Shown one piece after another: positions 11,010 to 22,000 of a stretch of 64,000 nt of DNA. Under the pieces are notes generated by a model. That model was not told where the DNA came from. It did not search any database and was given only the letters and a program-made list of their open reading frames with translations. Source of the DNA: Pholiota molesta (lineage: Eukaryota; Basidiomycota; Agaricomycetes; Agaricales; Strophariaceae); NCBI GenBank assembly GCA_014925825.1, contig JACGCK010000165.1, positions 34,227-98,226 on the forward strand, given 5' to 3'. Positions within the stretch are counted from its first letter, which is position 1, and each line of letters opens with the position of its first letter. The position numbers and the translations under genes were made by a program.

Positions 11010-12363
11010 ATGTACTCAGCACAATCCAGCCCCCTACAACGCTCCGCCCTCATCTTTTACAACTTCAACAATTTATATTATCTGCACTGCAGGGCTGTGG
11101 CAGAGCGGGGTTCGCTTCGCCGGAGATATCCCCACGTACATACGGCGCCCGCGGCCGAGATATATCGGGTAATTACTCGACAAAGCGCAGGTCGCCCGCC
11201 GCCCATGTGGCTGGCATTCATGCATTGTCCATGCGTCTCGGCGGCGACGTCGACCGGCGGCCTGGAGCCCGAAACGCAGACCTGGTTCAACTGGTTGTCC
11301 AAACGCGCTTACAAGCCGCTCCACCAGAAACCTGCTAGGAATCGGATGGTTTGCCATCGCATCGTCCTCGATACCCTCGCTCGTGACCTATCAACTTTTT
11401 CTTGGTGCAAAGTACTGCTGTCATGCGTCGCGGATGCTGTCGAAGGTGCGCGTATCGTCCATTTTCAGGCGAGAGATGCTAATTGCGTCTTTACTAGGGG
11501 CGCAGCGAGCGTACGCAGTCGGTGTCCTACACCGTGATATCAGCGCTGGCAATATAACGATAGCTGAAGACAAGAAAACCAAAGAACGGAGGGGTGTCCT
11601 TATCGACTGGGATATGTCCTTGCTTTCGCAAAAGCATGAAGGTGAAGCGCGTATTGGACGAATTGTAAGTTACGGTCCACGCATGCTATCCACGTCACGA
11701 TGACTGACGCCTTGCATACAGGGCACCTGGGCATTCACCTCCGCACAAATCCTGTGTACCTCAAGTCCTGTGGAACATACACCTTGGGATGATATGGAGT
11801 CTGCTTTCTGGGTCCTCCTCCACGTGGCTCTGCGGTACCTAAAACATGACTATGATCCTCACCCTCTTTTCCTTCTCCTCCAGCAGCTCTTCGACACTAG
11901 AGCTGTAAAAAAAGATGGGTCTGTGATAGGCGGTTATAATAAGCGGGTCATGATAATGGCTTGCATTTATAGGCATACTCACTTCATGCTTCCTGAATTT
12001 GTGGTACCTGGTCTCAACAAAGCCCTAGAGGATTTCGGACGTGTCTTCAAATCTCGCTATCTGGTGTTAGAAAAGCCGGATTTGGATGAGCCAGAGTCGG
12101 AAGAGCCGGACTTGGAACAGGTGAAATTGCAAGAGCCGAAGTTGCAAGAGCCGAAGTTGGCAGAGCCGGACCTGAAGTGCATTCCTGAGCTCCTTCGTCA
12201 TATGGCCTTGACTATGAAACCTCTCTCCGTGACACCGACTGGATTGGTATCGCCCACCAACGATTCGGAACCACCCGCTGATCCTAAGGAGTGTCAGTCT
12301 GCGAAGGTTGGCACTGTTAAGACGGACTTCTACCCCATGCCGTTCTCAGACTTCAAGTACTGA
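11010..12363 (+). CDS. FunK1 fungal-type protein kinase, copy 3 (5' truncated)
   Basis: The exons 11010-11445, 11498-11664 and 11722-12363 keep one frame (414 codons). The start at 11010 is only the first in-frame ATG. The region following it begins abruptly at ALIFYNFNN, which aligns to the middle of the N-lobe in copy 5, so the 5' end is truncated and the true start is uncertain. The segment about 11090-11260 reads out of frame relative to its relatives. Landmarks are VGVLHRDISAGNITIAED, GVLIDWDMSLL, GTWAFTSAQIL and DDMESAFWVLL. A glutamate/proline-rich insert (12070-12170) made of near-15-nt repeats precedes the end. Confidence 0.65.
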
Positions 12364-12600
12364 AAAATCCACCGAGGTGAAGCGGCTTCAGGTCATAAGA
12401 ATAGGAGTTGGGAGCTCGATGATCTGTCATTGAGATGGGTCTTCGACGAACAAGCTTTCCTACATTACAATCCAGAGAAAGGACCGTTGCTAAAGATTCA
12501 AGAAGCGGCGCAAGGTGCAATCATATATCGGATAGTAAGTAGCTAGACCATTGCACACATCCTTTATGTACTACAACCAGCCCCAGGCATATATAGGTGG

Positions 12601-14039
12601 GTGTCTACAGGTGTCGAAACGAATGCCGACTCTGAATCCTGCCACCACACCCGCGGCCAGATCACCGCTCACGCAGCCCTCGCCACGTCCACGGCAGGCC
12701 TCGCGAACCAAGTTCTTCTCCGCGTTGCTTCTGGGGCGCCCCGCCCGCCTCATCCGCTGGGAGCGTCGTGGCGCCGTCGTCACGCGCCGGTTCGACTACA
12801 CCACGCGCCCCGCCCTCATCTTCACCAACTTCAACAATTTATTATATGTTTCTGCGCTGCAGCCAGCAGCCAGCTCACACCGTGGGCGTGGCAGAGCGTC
12901 GCCGGAGATATTTCCACGTACATACGGCGCCCGCGGCTGATATATATCGGGTACTTACTCGACAAAGCGCAGGTCGCCCGCCCATATGGCATCCATGCGT
13001 CTCGGCGGCGACGTCGCCGGCCTGGAGCCCGAAGCGCAGACCTCATTGTCCGAACGCACTCACAATCCGCGCCACCAGAAACCTGCTAGGAACCGGATGG
13101 TTTGCCATCGCATACTCCTCGACACTCTCGCTCGCGACCTATCGACCTTTTCTTGGTGCAAGGTACTGCTGTCATGCGTCGCGGATGCTGTCGAAGGTGC
13201 GCGTATCGCCCATTTTCAGGCGAGCGATGCTAATCGCGTCTTTACTAGGGGCGCAGCAAGCATATACAGCCGGTATCCTACACCGCGATATCAGCGCTGG
13301 CAATATAACGATAGTCAAAGAATGGAGGGGTGTGAGGGGTGTCCTCATCGACTGGGATATGAGTCATATGACCTTGCTTCCGCAGAAGCATGAAGGTGAA
13401 GTGCGTATTGGACGAATCGTAAGTTACAGCCCATGCATGATATCAACGTCATGATGACTGACGCCTTACATACAGGGCACCTGGGCATTCACCTCCGCAA
13501 AAATCCTGAGTACCCCAGGCCGTGTGGCACACACCCTGTGGGATGACATGGAGTCTGCCTTCTGGGTCCTCGTATACCACGCTTTGCGGTACCTAAAACA
13601 TGACTATGAGCCCCACCCTCTTTCCCTTCTCCTCCAGCAGCTCTTCACCACCAGAGTCGTTAAACAAAACGGGTCTGTAATAGGTGGTCGTTTCAAGAAG
13701 ACGGTCATGGGTTTTTGCACCCTCGAACGTATGGACGAGCAGCTTCCGCATTTTGGGGTAAATGGTCTCGATGAGGCCCTGCAGCAACTTGGCGCTATCT
13801 TTGACGCCCGCTATGCACCTCAGAGGCCGGAGCAGAAGGACATTAAGGAAATTTCAGGCCTTCTTCGTCATATGGCCAGGACTATGGCGCCTCTCTCCAT
13901 GACGCCGACTGCATTGGTATCGCCCACTACCGATTCTGATGAACCTCCCGCTGATCCTAAAGCGCGGCAGCCCGTGAGGGTAGATACTGTTGAGCAGGAC
14001 TTGGACCCCATGCCTTGGTCCGGTATCGCCCACCAATGA
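12601..14039 (+). pseudogene. FunK1 fungal-type protein kinase, copy 4 (frameshifted N-half)
   Basis: The 5' half carries FunK1 N-lobe sequence in two frames: HTRGQITAHAALATSTAG, then RPARLIRWERRGAVVTRRFD. They are separated by a net length change of 4 nt near 12700 relative to copy 5. Another one-base change lies near 12950. From ATG 12986 the exons 12986-13196, 13249-13418 and 13476-14039 are open (315 codons). They contain AGILHRDISAGNITIVK, GVLIDWDMSHM, GTWAFTSAKIL and DDMESAFWVL. A deletion of the EDKKTKER stretch and an added RGV repeat lie in exon 2. The end, PMPWSGIAHQ, is a recombinant tail. A short product from 12986 is possible, but the full kinase is not encoded. Confidence 0.65.
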
Positions 14040-14145
14040 TTCCAAACCACCCACTGATTCTACTAAGGAGTGGTAGTCCGCGAAGATTGATACTGTCAAG
14101 GCGGACTTACACTCAATGCCTTGGTCCGCAGCCTTCAGGTCCTGA
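14025..14145 (+). pseudogene. Orphan 3' end of a FunK1 kinase
   Basis: Immediately at the copy 4 stop, DNA equivalent to the last 40 codons of a kinase begins again (GGTATCGCCCACCAATGATT onward; translation NDSKPPTDSTKEW, stop, SAKIDTVKADLHSMPWSA), followed by the normal 3' flank. This is a remnant of a recombination between copies. Confidence 0.7.
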
Positions 14146-14582
14146 GGAATCCACTGAGGTGAAGGGGCTTCAGGTCATAAGAATAAGAGTTGAACGTTGG
14201 GAGCTCGATGATCCGTCATTTAGATGGGTCTTCAATATTTCATAGCGATCTTGTAGCAATCCAGAGAGCAGAACAAAGAGCCGTTGCTAAAGAAGCAGTG
14301 CGAGAATCTGATAGTAAGTAGCTAGATTATTGCACGTACTTAAGTTATCGTTATACAACTCAGCCCCAGGCATATATAGGTGTCTATTCTTGGACCACCA
14401 TTGCCATTGCCATCAGTCCAACTTGAGTCCAACAATCATGTCCTTCATCACGCTCGAGCGCCCAAGACCTGCCATTTTGGCCACGAGCACAGGCAGGTGC
14501 TAGCAGTTGGTTTCCGACGCTTTCATTGCTGAATGCTAACCAACGCGCGTGGCATCATCGAGATGTGCTATGTACTGGGAAA
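14146..14582. repeat. Spacer between FunK1 copies 4 and 5
   Basis: This is the standard 3' flank and then a 5' flank with CCCCAGGCATATATAGG near 14365. An alternative short frame from ATG 14569 (MYWENDFSSRTALSF to EDTPTAL, stop about 14718) looks like a piece of an older N-terminal exon of copy 5. Confidence 0.5.
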
Positions 14583-16329
14583 ATGACTTTTCCAGCCGCA
14601 CCGCACTCTCATTCCAGCAGGCTCATGCCGAGTTCAAACCCAGCATTGACCACGACGCGTTCCAGCACAAGGCGGATGAGCACAAAGCTCGCATGGAAGA
14701 CACACCCACCGCACTCTGATGCCGCAGCCGCAGACATGGACGAGCGCACGAGTGAAGACGATGATAACGAGGGTGGAGACGACGCAACTGACGCGGAGGT
14801 ACGGGCTCAGAATGACCACCCGCAGCAAAATCAAGTGCAGGCAGAAGCCGACCCTACATTCGACGTTGACGAAGCTCGCTCGCCGCACTCTCCCATCCCC
14901 TCAGGCGTCGAAATGGACCCCGACGCCGGCCGCCACACCCGCGGCCAGGTCACTGCTCACGCAGCCCTCGCCATGTCCACGGCTTCCCAAACCCACTTCT
15001 TCTCCCCGTTGCTTCTGGGGCGCTACGTCCGCTTCATCCGCTGGGACCGTCGCGGCGCCGTCGTCACGCGCCGGTTCGACTCCACCACGCGCCCCGCCCT
15101 CATCTTCAACCACTTCAACAACAACGTTTATCTGCGCTGCAACCAGCCCACACCGCGGCAGAGCGGGCTCGCTCCGCCGGAGATATCCCCACGGCCGGGA
15201 CCCGAGGCTGATACAGGTCGCACACTCGAAGAGGCGCAGGTCACGCATGTGGCATCCATGCGTCTCGGCGGCGACGTCGCCGGCCTGGAGCCCGAAACAC
15301 AGACCTCGTTTTCCGAACTCATTCATGATGTGCGCCACCGGGACCCTGCTAGGATGCTTTGCCATAGCATAGTCCTCGATACCGTCGCTCGCGACCTATC
15401 GACCTTTTCTTGGTGCAAGGTACTGCTGTCGTGCGTCGCGGATGCCGTCGAAGGTGCGTGTATCGCGTATTTTCGTGCGAGCGATGCTAACTGCGTGTCT
15501 ACTAGGCGCGCAGCAAGCATACGCAGCAGCCGGTGTCCTACACCGCGATGTCAGCGCTGGCAATATAACAATAGCTGAAGACAAGAAAACCAAAGAACGC
15601 AGGGGTGTCCTTATCGACTGGGATATGTCCTTTCTTTGGCAGAAGCATGAAGGTGAAGCGTATGCCAGACGAATTGTAAGTTACGGTCCACGCATGCTAT
15701 TAATGTCATGATGACTGACGCCTTACATACAGGGCACCTGGGCATTCACCTCCGCAAAAATACTGAGAACTCCTCATCGTGTGGCACATACCCTTTGGGA
15801 TGATATGGAGTCTGCTTTCTGGGTCCTCATATACCTGGCTCTGCTGTACCTGAAACACGACTACAAGCCTGGGGCTCTTTACCACATCCGGCAGAGGCTC
15901 TTTGAAAGTAAAGTTCGTGAAGCTGATGCGTCTGTGACCGGCGGTCATGAGAAGAAGACAGTGATGGCCTTTTGCACCTTTGAGTGTAGCCACGAAGTGC
16001 TTCCTTCGTTTGAGGTACCTGGTCTCAACATAACCCTGGAGAAACTCGGAAGTATCTTTGATGTTTTCTGGCGGGCGCCGAGACCTAAGGCGTGGAACAT
16101 GCCGGAGTTGGAAAAGCCGAAGTTGGTAGAGCCAGACCAGAAGTGCATTCCTGACCTCCTTCGTCGTGCGGCCATGACTATGGAGCCTCTCTCCGTCACA
16201 CCGACTGGATTGGTATCGCCCACCAACGATTCCAAACCGCCTGCTAATCCTAAGGAGTGGCAGTCCGCGAATGTTAATACTGTCAAGGCGGACTTGCACC
16301 CCATGCCTTATGCTTTGATCCTCAGATAG
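14583..16329 (+). CDS. FunK1 fungal-type protein kinase, copy 5
   Basis: The exons (from the first in-frame ATG) 14583-15453, 15506-15675 and 15733-16329 are open, about 545 codons. The start is uncertain because a better-looking peptide in another frame ends at about 14718. This copy has the most complete FunK1 N-lobe: GRHTRGQVTAHAALAMS, LLLGRYVRFIRWDRRGAVV and TTRPALIFNHFNNN. Then come VLDTVARDLSTFSWCKV, GVLHRDVSAGNITIAED, GVLIDWDMSFL, GTWAFTSAKIL, HTLWDDMESAFWVLIYLALL and SPTNDSKPPAN. An acidic stretch (EDDDNEGGDD) lies before the N-lobe. It lacks the MDQIYE segment of copies 1, 2 and 6. Confidence 0.75.
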
Positions 16330-16957
16330 TTTGGAGCTCGATGATCCATCATTTAGATGGCTCTTCATGAGCAAGCATTCTTACCTTAGCGATCCGGAGT
16401 CTGGAGAATGGCCAGAAAGAGCAGAAAAAAGAGCCGGTGTCTAAGAAGCAGCATGAGGTGCAATCATAGAGGGCAGTTGGATAGTGGCTAGCTCATTGCA
16501 CGTATTGTGGACTAGTATCATACTATCTACTGATCATGTATTCTGTAGATAGCTAATTCAATTTACAAACACATTGTAAATACATGTCTACTTTTGGACG
16601 GTGGTTGCCATCAGTTCAACGTTCTTCAACCAACGTTTAACGTCAACATTCATGTCCCCTCCTCATCACTTCAAGTTGGTCATCATGCTCAAGCACCCTG
16701 CTTGCCCAAGACCTGAAACTTGCGACACGAGCTAGGCCGGTGCTAGCAATTGGTTTCCGACACTTTCATTGCTGGAAGCAAATCAACGCGCATCAGCATG
16801 TCATTATCGAGATGTGCTTATGCGAGAAAGCCAACCCTGGATGCAGCGAATCATTATTCTGCACGCGACTTCGACGCCTCCAAAGACACCTACTGAGCTC
16901 TTATTCAATAATCACCCATCGCTCGCAAAGCTGTAAATCGCTGATCAGTCGTTCTCG
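16330..16957. repeat. Spacer between FunK1 copies 5 and 6
   Basis: This is a diverged 3' flank, then a diverged 5' flank in which the CATATATA element is not recognisable. From about 16580 it matches the other 5' flanks. No separate gene was seen. Confidence 0.5.
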
Positions 16958-18337
16958 ATGGACACCACGAATACGATGGACCAAATCTATGAAGAAATCG
17001 CCCTCGAAACCACAGGTCACTGCCTCGTTGGAATGCACCCGGTCGAGTTCCTCGACGGATTCTTGCCTTGGGACACACCTACGCCGGAGGCCTACAAAGA
17101 AACGGCTTCTGGGAAAAGTCGTCTGACGAAATTGCCGTTCAAGTTGGTCTCCTCGCGTACGGCGCCCGAGGCTGACATATATCAGATACTCGAAGACACA
17201 AAGGTCGAGCATGTGGCATCAACACGTCTTAGTGGTGACATCGACGCCCTCGAGACCAAAGCGCAGACCTGTTTTTCCGACCTCACTTACAGCTCGCGCC
17301 ACCGGAAACCTGCTAGGATACCACTTTGCCATCGTATCGTCCTCAATACTGTCGCTCGTGACCTATCGACCTTTTCTTGGTGCAAAGTACTGCTGTCATG
17401 TGTTGCGGATGCTGTCGAAGGTGCGCGTAACGTACACTTTCAGGCGAGCGATGCTAACCGAGTGTCTACTAGGTGCCCAGGAAGCACATGCAGCCGGTGT
17501 CCTACACCGCGATATCAGCACTGGTAATATAACAATAGTTCAAGACAAGGAAACCAAAGAACGGAGGGGTGTCCTTATCGACTGGGATATGTCCTTGCTT
17601 TCGCAGAAGCATGAAGGTGAAGCGCGTATTCGACGAATCGTAAGTTACAATCCATGATATCAACGTCATGATGACTGATGCCTGGTATACAGGGCACCTG
17701 GGCATTCATCTCCGCAAAAATCCTGTGTACCTCAGGTCCTGTGGAACATACACCTTGGGATGATATGGAATCTGCTTTCTGGGTCCTCGTATACCTGGCT
17801 TTGATGTTCCTGCAACACAACTACAAGCCTAGGGCTCTTCACCAAACCCGGCAGCGGCTCTTCGACAACACAGTTCGTGAAACTGATGGGTCTGTGACTG
17901 GCGGTCATGAGAAGCGCTTGGTGATAATGGCTTGCATCCATAGGTTCACTCGCTTCACGCTTCCTCTGTTTGGGGTACCTGGTCTCAACAAAGCCCTTGA
18001 GGATTTCGGACGTGTCTTTGAATTTCGCTATCTGGAAGAGCCGGTGTTGGATGAGCCAGAGTCGGAAGAGCCAGATTCGGAAGAGCCGGACTTGGAACAG
18101 GCGAATTTGCAAAAGCCGAAGTTGGCAGAGCCGGACCTGGAGTGCATTCCTGACCTCCTTCGTCGTGTGGCCTTGACTATGAAGCCTCTCTCCATAACAC
18201 CGACTGGATTGGTGTCACCCACCAATGATTCCAAACCACACGCTGATCCTACGAAGCGGCAGCCGGTGGATATTAAGACTGTTAAGAAGGACTTCAACCC
18301 CATGCCTTGGTCCTCAGGTCCTGAGGAATACGCCTAG
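16958..18337 (+). CDS. FunK1 fungal-type protein kinase, copy 6
   Basis: The exons 16958-17420, 17473-17639 and 17693-18337 join to 424 residues. The N-terminus is MDTTNTMDQIYEEIALETT, then PTPEAYKETASGKSR and EADIYQILEDTKVEHVAS. Kinase landmarks are IVLNTVARDLSTFSWCKV, AAGVLHRDISTGNITIVQ, GVLIDWDMSLL, GTWAFISAKIL, DDMESAFWVLVYLALM and GVPGLNKALEDFGRVF. An EEPxxEEP-rich segment (18035-18110) precedes SPTNDSKPHAD. It ends at TAG 18335-18337, directly in front of an in-frame basic tail. The RGQ/RIRWDR portion of the N-lobe is absent. Confidence 0.85.
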
Positions 18338-18529
18338 GTGCAGCAGAATCAGGCCGAAAGAGTTCGGAGCTCGATGATCAATCGTTTAGATGGCTCTTCA
18401 ACGAGCGAGCGTTCAACGAGCGTTCAACGTTCAACGAGCAAGCGTTCTCACCTTGACGATCCAGCGGATGCCCAGAAAGAGCAGAAGAAAGAGCCGGCGC
18501 ATAAGAAGCAGCGCCAGGTGCAATCCTAA
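18338..18529 (+). pseudogene. Basic C-terminal tail of FunK1 copy 6, cut off by TAG
   Basis: Sixty-three codons follow the copy 6 TAG in the same frame, from VQQNQAERVRSS to KEPAHKKQRQVQS, then TAA. Serine- and lysine/arginine-rich tails are usual at FunK1 C-termini. It contains a short TTCAACGAGC-type tandem repeat at about 18398-18450. Relics of the same tail can be read in the 3' flanks of the other copies, but with more stops. Confidence 0.55.
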
Positions 18530-19061
18530 AGGGTAGTTGCCGGATATTAGTAAGTAGCTAGAATATTGTACGGATGGTGGACTAAGATTCGGAACTCATC
18601 TCGTTCGGCAGCACATAACTCTGTATGATCTGGTCTTGGGCGTGCAGACAGTAGGAAACGTGCGCAAGGCAGTCAATTTCCTATGTACTTGAACGCCGCC
18701 TTGCAGGCACATTACGGGACGTCGGTGCTGTCCTCACCGTGGACGTGCCCTGGATGATATGGCGGCCCATGACAATGCCTGCATTGGTTTCCAGCTGTAT
18801 CCAGCTCTACAATTCGATAAAATTCCGACCGGCATGCAAAGGAAGCTGGGATGTACTTTATATTAGATTGAATAGAGCCTATCCAGTCGATAAGTTGAAA
18901 ATAGAGTTCATTGCAATATAGTACTATATAGGTGAAATGGGCAAGAAAGATGTCGTTAGATGGTCGTTACAAGAAATGAGCGTAGATGTTCCAAAATCAA
19001 AATCAAAAATACGAGATACTAGTAATAACAACAAGAAAGTGAAAAAGTAATAAGAAAAGAA
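18530..19061. other. Intergenic, no recognised gene
   Basis: The end of the kinase array lies at about 18560. From there to the stop of the giant minus-strand gene no conserved frame was recognised. Confidence 0.4.
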
Positions 19062-22000
19062 TCATCGGCGTTGGTCATACAACGACGAGTTGGAAGGTGT
19101 TTTCGGTCCAAACAGACCAGGACTTCCACCTGGAACCATCAACGTAGGCTCCACAGAGGGAGGTGTTAGTTGGACATTTGGATCGGCTAGAATCACCCAT
19201 GTAAGTTATAGTGCGATCATTGTAAACTGAATCACTTACGATGCCAAGCCACCCACGAACCCGTCAGCTGCTGTCGAAGGTCATATCCACTTGGAGGAGG
19301 GGCATGCATCGCAATGGGGATCGCAGACGTCGAGGGCGCTGCAGGTTGAGTTGGTACTTTCTTCTTCTTCTTAGGACGGGTGTGTACAGGGCGCCAACCA
19401 CTCGGCCTGTGTGCAGGATGCTCCGGCATATCTGGGACTTCCGGCATCATAGGCATGTCAGGAGGGGGAGGGGGCCAGGTGGTTTCCTATAAACAAACAA
19501 TGAGGTAAGCTCGGAAGGTGGAATATTGATGCTTACCAGTCGGGTTCATATTCGCCTCCTGGACCATATTTGGATTTCATACACAGGAGATCACCAATTT
19601 CACTAGAGAACGTTAGTTGAGATATTTAGCTATGAGATAGTTGATGCGTACTGTTGAAGGGCGCGTCTCTCTTCACGAATTTTTCCCACTTCGCCAAGAA
19701 GCATGCGTACTTCAGTTGCCAGCGCTCGACTGAACTCGTCAAGGTACTGAGAAGAATGAATGAGCGACTGTACTGGGAATACGTGTAACAAGGAACTTAC
19801 TCCTTGCACATTGAAGGGAACTTGTTCATTAGCAGTAGATCTGACAACTTCCATGGTTTCGAGATGGTGCCTTTCGCAATCAGCTCTCCAACCTTATTAG
19901 TCAAAGGTAAGTAAGTCATCGACTGGCAAGTGGAGCAGCTAGCAACGTACTCTCAGAAAACTGCTGCAACAGCTCACGCTGCTCTGCATTTTGCCTTTGT
20001 AAATCTTCGATAATCTTTTCTAATGCTATACAAAAAGTGTCAATACGGATACGACCAGAGTAACATGGCACATACCATCTTTCGAATGCCGCCTTTCATC
20101 CTGCGCTTGTTGACGATCTACTTCCATATCCTCATAAATCTTCTGGACCATGTCGCGGAGTTCGATGAATTGCATTTCCTTATCTGCACGTCGCGTTTGT
20201 TTTTCTTCATATCGAGAGTCCGCCACCGCCTTCTTGTTTTCGAGCATATCCCGTTGATCTTGTACAAGATTCGTTAGGTCGGTCAACTGCGCCCTCACGT
20301 AATCGTCGCGCTCTGCCATCTCTCGTTGTTCCCGTTCCCGAATTTCCGCTTCTTCAGCTGCTCGTTGGTGTTTCTCCGCGTCGAATTCTTCCCGTAGTCG
20401 CGCGAGTTCTTCTTCGAGGGCACTGATGCGAGCGTCTTTTTCTTGAACAATCAAATCCCTTTCTCTTTTGAGCTCAGCCAGTACCGATGCTCGCTCCTCC
20501 GCCATCTCCTGCCGTTCGCGCGCGGCCTCCTCTCGCTCTTCTTTCACGGTCTCAAGAACGTCGCTCGCATGCTGGCTCGCTGCCTGAGTGATAGCAGTTT
20601 TGATGGTATGAATCGACTCTCTGTCACTGACATCGAGCTCGGGGCGTTCGGCTGGCTCTGGAGTTTCCACGACGGCCGGTGGTGGCGGTAACGCAGATAA
20701 ACGTGTTTCGAGCTCGTTCCAAATTCCAGCCGCACGATCTCGGGCTTCTTGTGTTCGCCTTTCTTCGTTCTGAAGAAAAATGTCATCTCGGTGTTCTTCG
20801 TGGTTCCTGAATTCGAGTTCGCGTTGATCCTCGGCTTCCTGAGCAGCGGCAGCAGTTAGATGCAAGCGATTAGCGGCCGCATTGAGTTCCTCGAGCTGGC
20901 CACGGCTTTCGTCTGCCACCTGGAAATCAAAAGGTGTAGGTATTTCTTCTCGGCCGAGTGGCGGGTCGATAGGACGACTTGAAGTTTCAGTATGAAGCCT
21001 TTCGACTGCAGGTGGTTCAGGAGATTCGAAATGAGCTCTGACGCTACCACTAATTGGTTGATCGCCGACGGGACGGGTACTTTCTGGACGAATAGGAGCT
21101 CCTTCATCTGCCTCAGTATATGCATGGGATGGCCCATGTGGTGCAAGTGTTCCAGCCCGAGAAGAGGGGCGCACAGGGGGAACTTGGTCATCTTCTGGAC
21201 GCTCGTGTACAGCCTCTTCTGGATGATGAGCTTGGCGGGGATCCTCATAAATCGAATGCGTAGCATTATAATCATCTAGAAAATGTTAGAAAATACAGCA
21301 CATCATGAAACACATCAACTCACCTCCGGATGGTCTTCGAGGGGTACCTGTACGGCTGGGCCTTGGAATGCCATGACTATCACCAAAATCCACTGCAGTG
21401 GGTGGTCTGTAGGGCTCTTGCTTTGAGGGGACTATGACGGTAATAGGTCCCGGTGAAACAGTTCGTAGCGACTCTTCTGTTGGAATATAACCAGCTGGAC
21501 CTCCTACTGGCCTGCGAATTGGGCTGGGAGAGCGTGATCTTTGAGTTGGTGTCCTCTGTGACGATTCTTCACTTCGCGGTCGATGTGGATGAGTTGTAGG
21601 GCGATCGCGCTCGGAGTACGCTTCATCGGGCCCGCCTGGAGAACGACCATGACTTGTAGCCTGGCTTGGTCTAGGGCGACGCCCTCCTCTGGGTGAATAT
21701 CTGCCATCATCGCTGGGTAGAGGCGAACGATCTCTTGTTGATACCCGAGGTCCACGAGGCCTTGTAGGGGAGTAAGAGCGCGAGCCAGGTGAATATGAGC
21801 GACTACGCGAAGAATATCTTCTACCAGATGATCGTGGAGGGCGACTTCTGGATCGATCACGACCTGAATAAGAAGATGAACGGCGAGGTCGCCGAGAGGG
21901 TCTTCTAGGAGAATATTGATGATCAGTGCTGGGAGAATAACTGCGGGGGCGTCGCCCAGGACTATGATAACCTCGTGAATGGTATCCTCCACGAGAACGA

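Larger units (their letters stand above)
7265..18540. repeat. Tandem array of six FunK1 kinase units
   Basis: There are six head-to-tail units of 1.2-2.4 kb. Each has a 5' flank (CCCCAGGCATATATA before units 1, 2, 4 and 5; GTCTATTCTTGG before units 1, 2 and 5), three conserved kinase exons with the same phase-1 and phase-0 introns, and a 3' flank. The 3' flank carries GGTCATAAGAATA, then TAAAGAAGCAGCGCAAGG, then AGTAAGTAGCTAGA in partly decayed forms. Confidence 0.9.
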
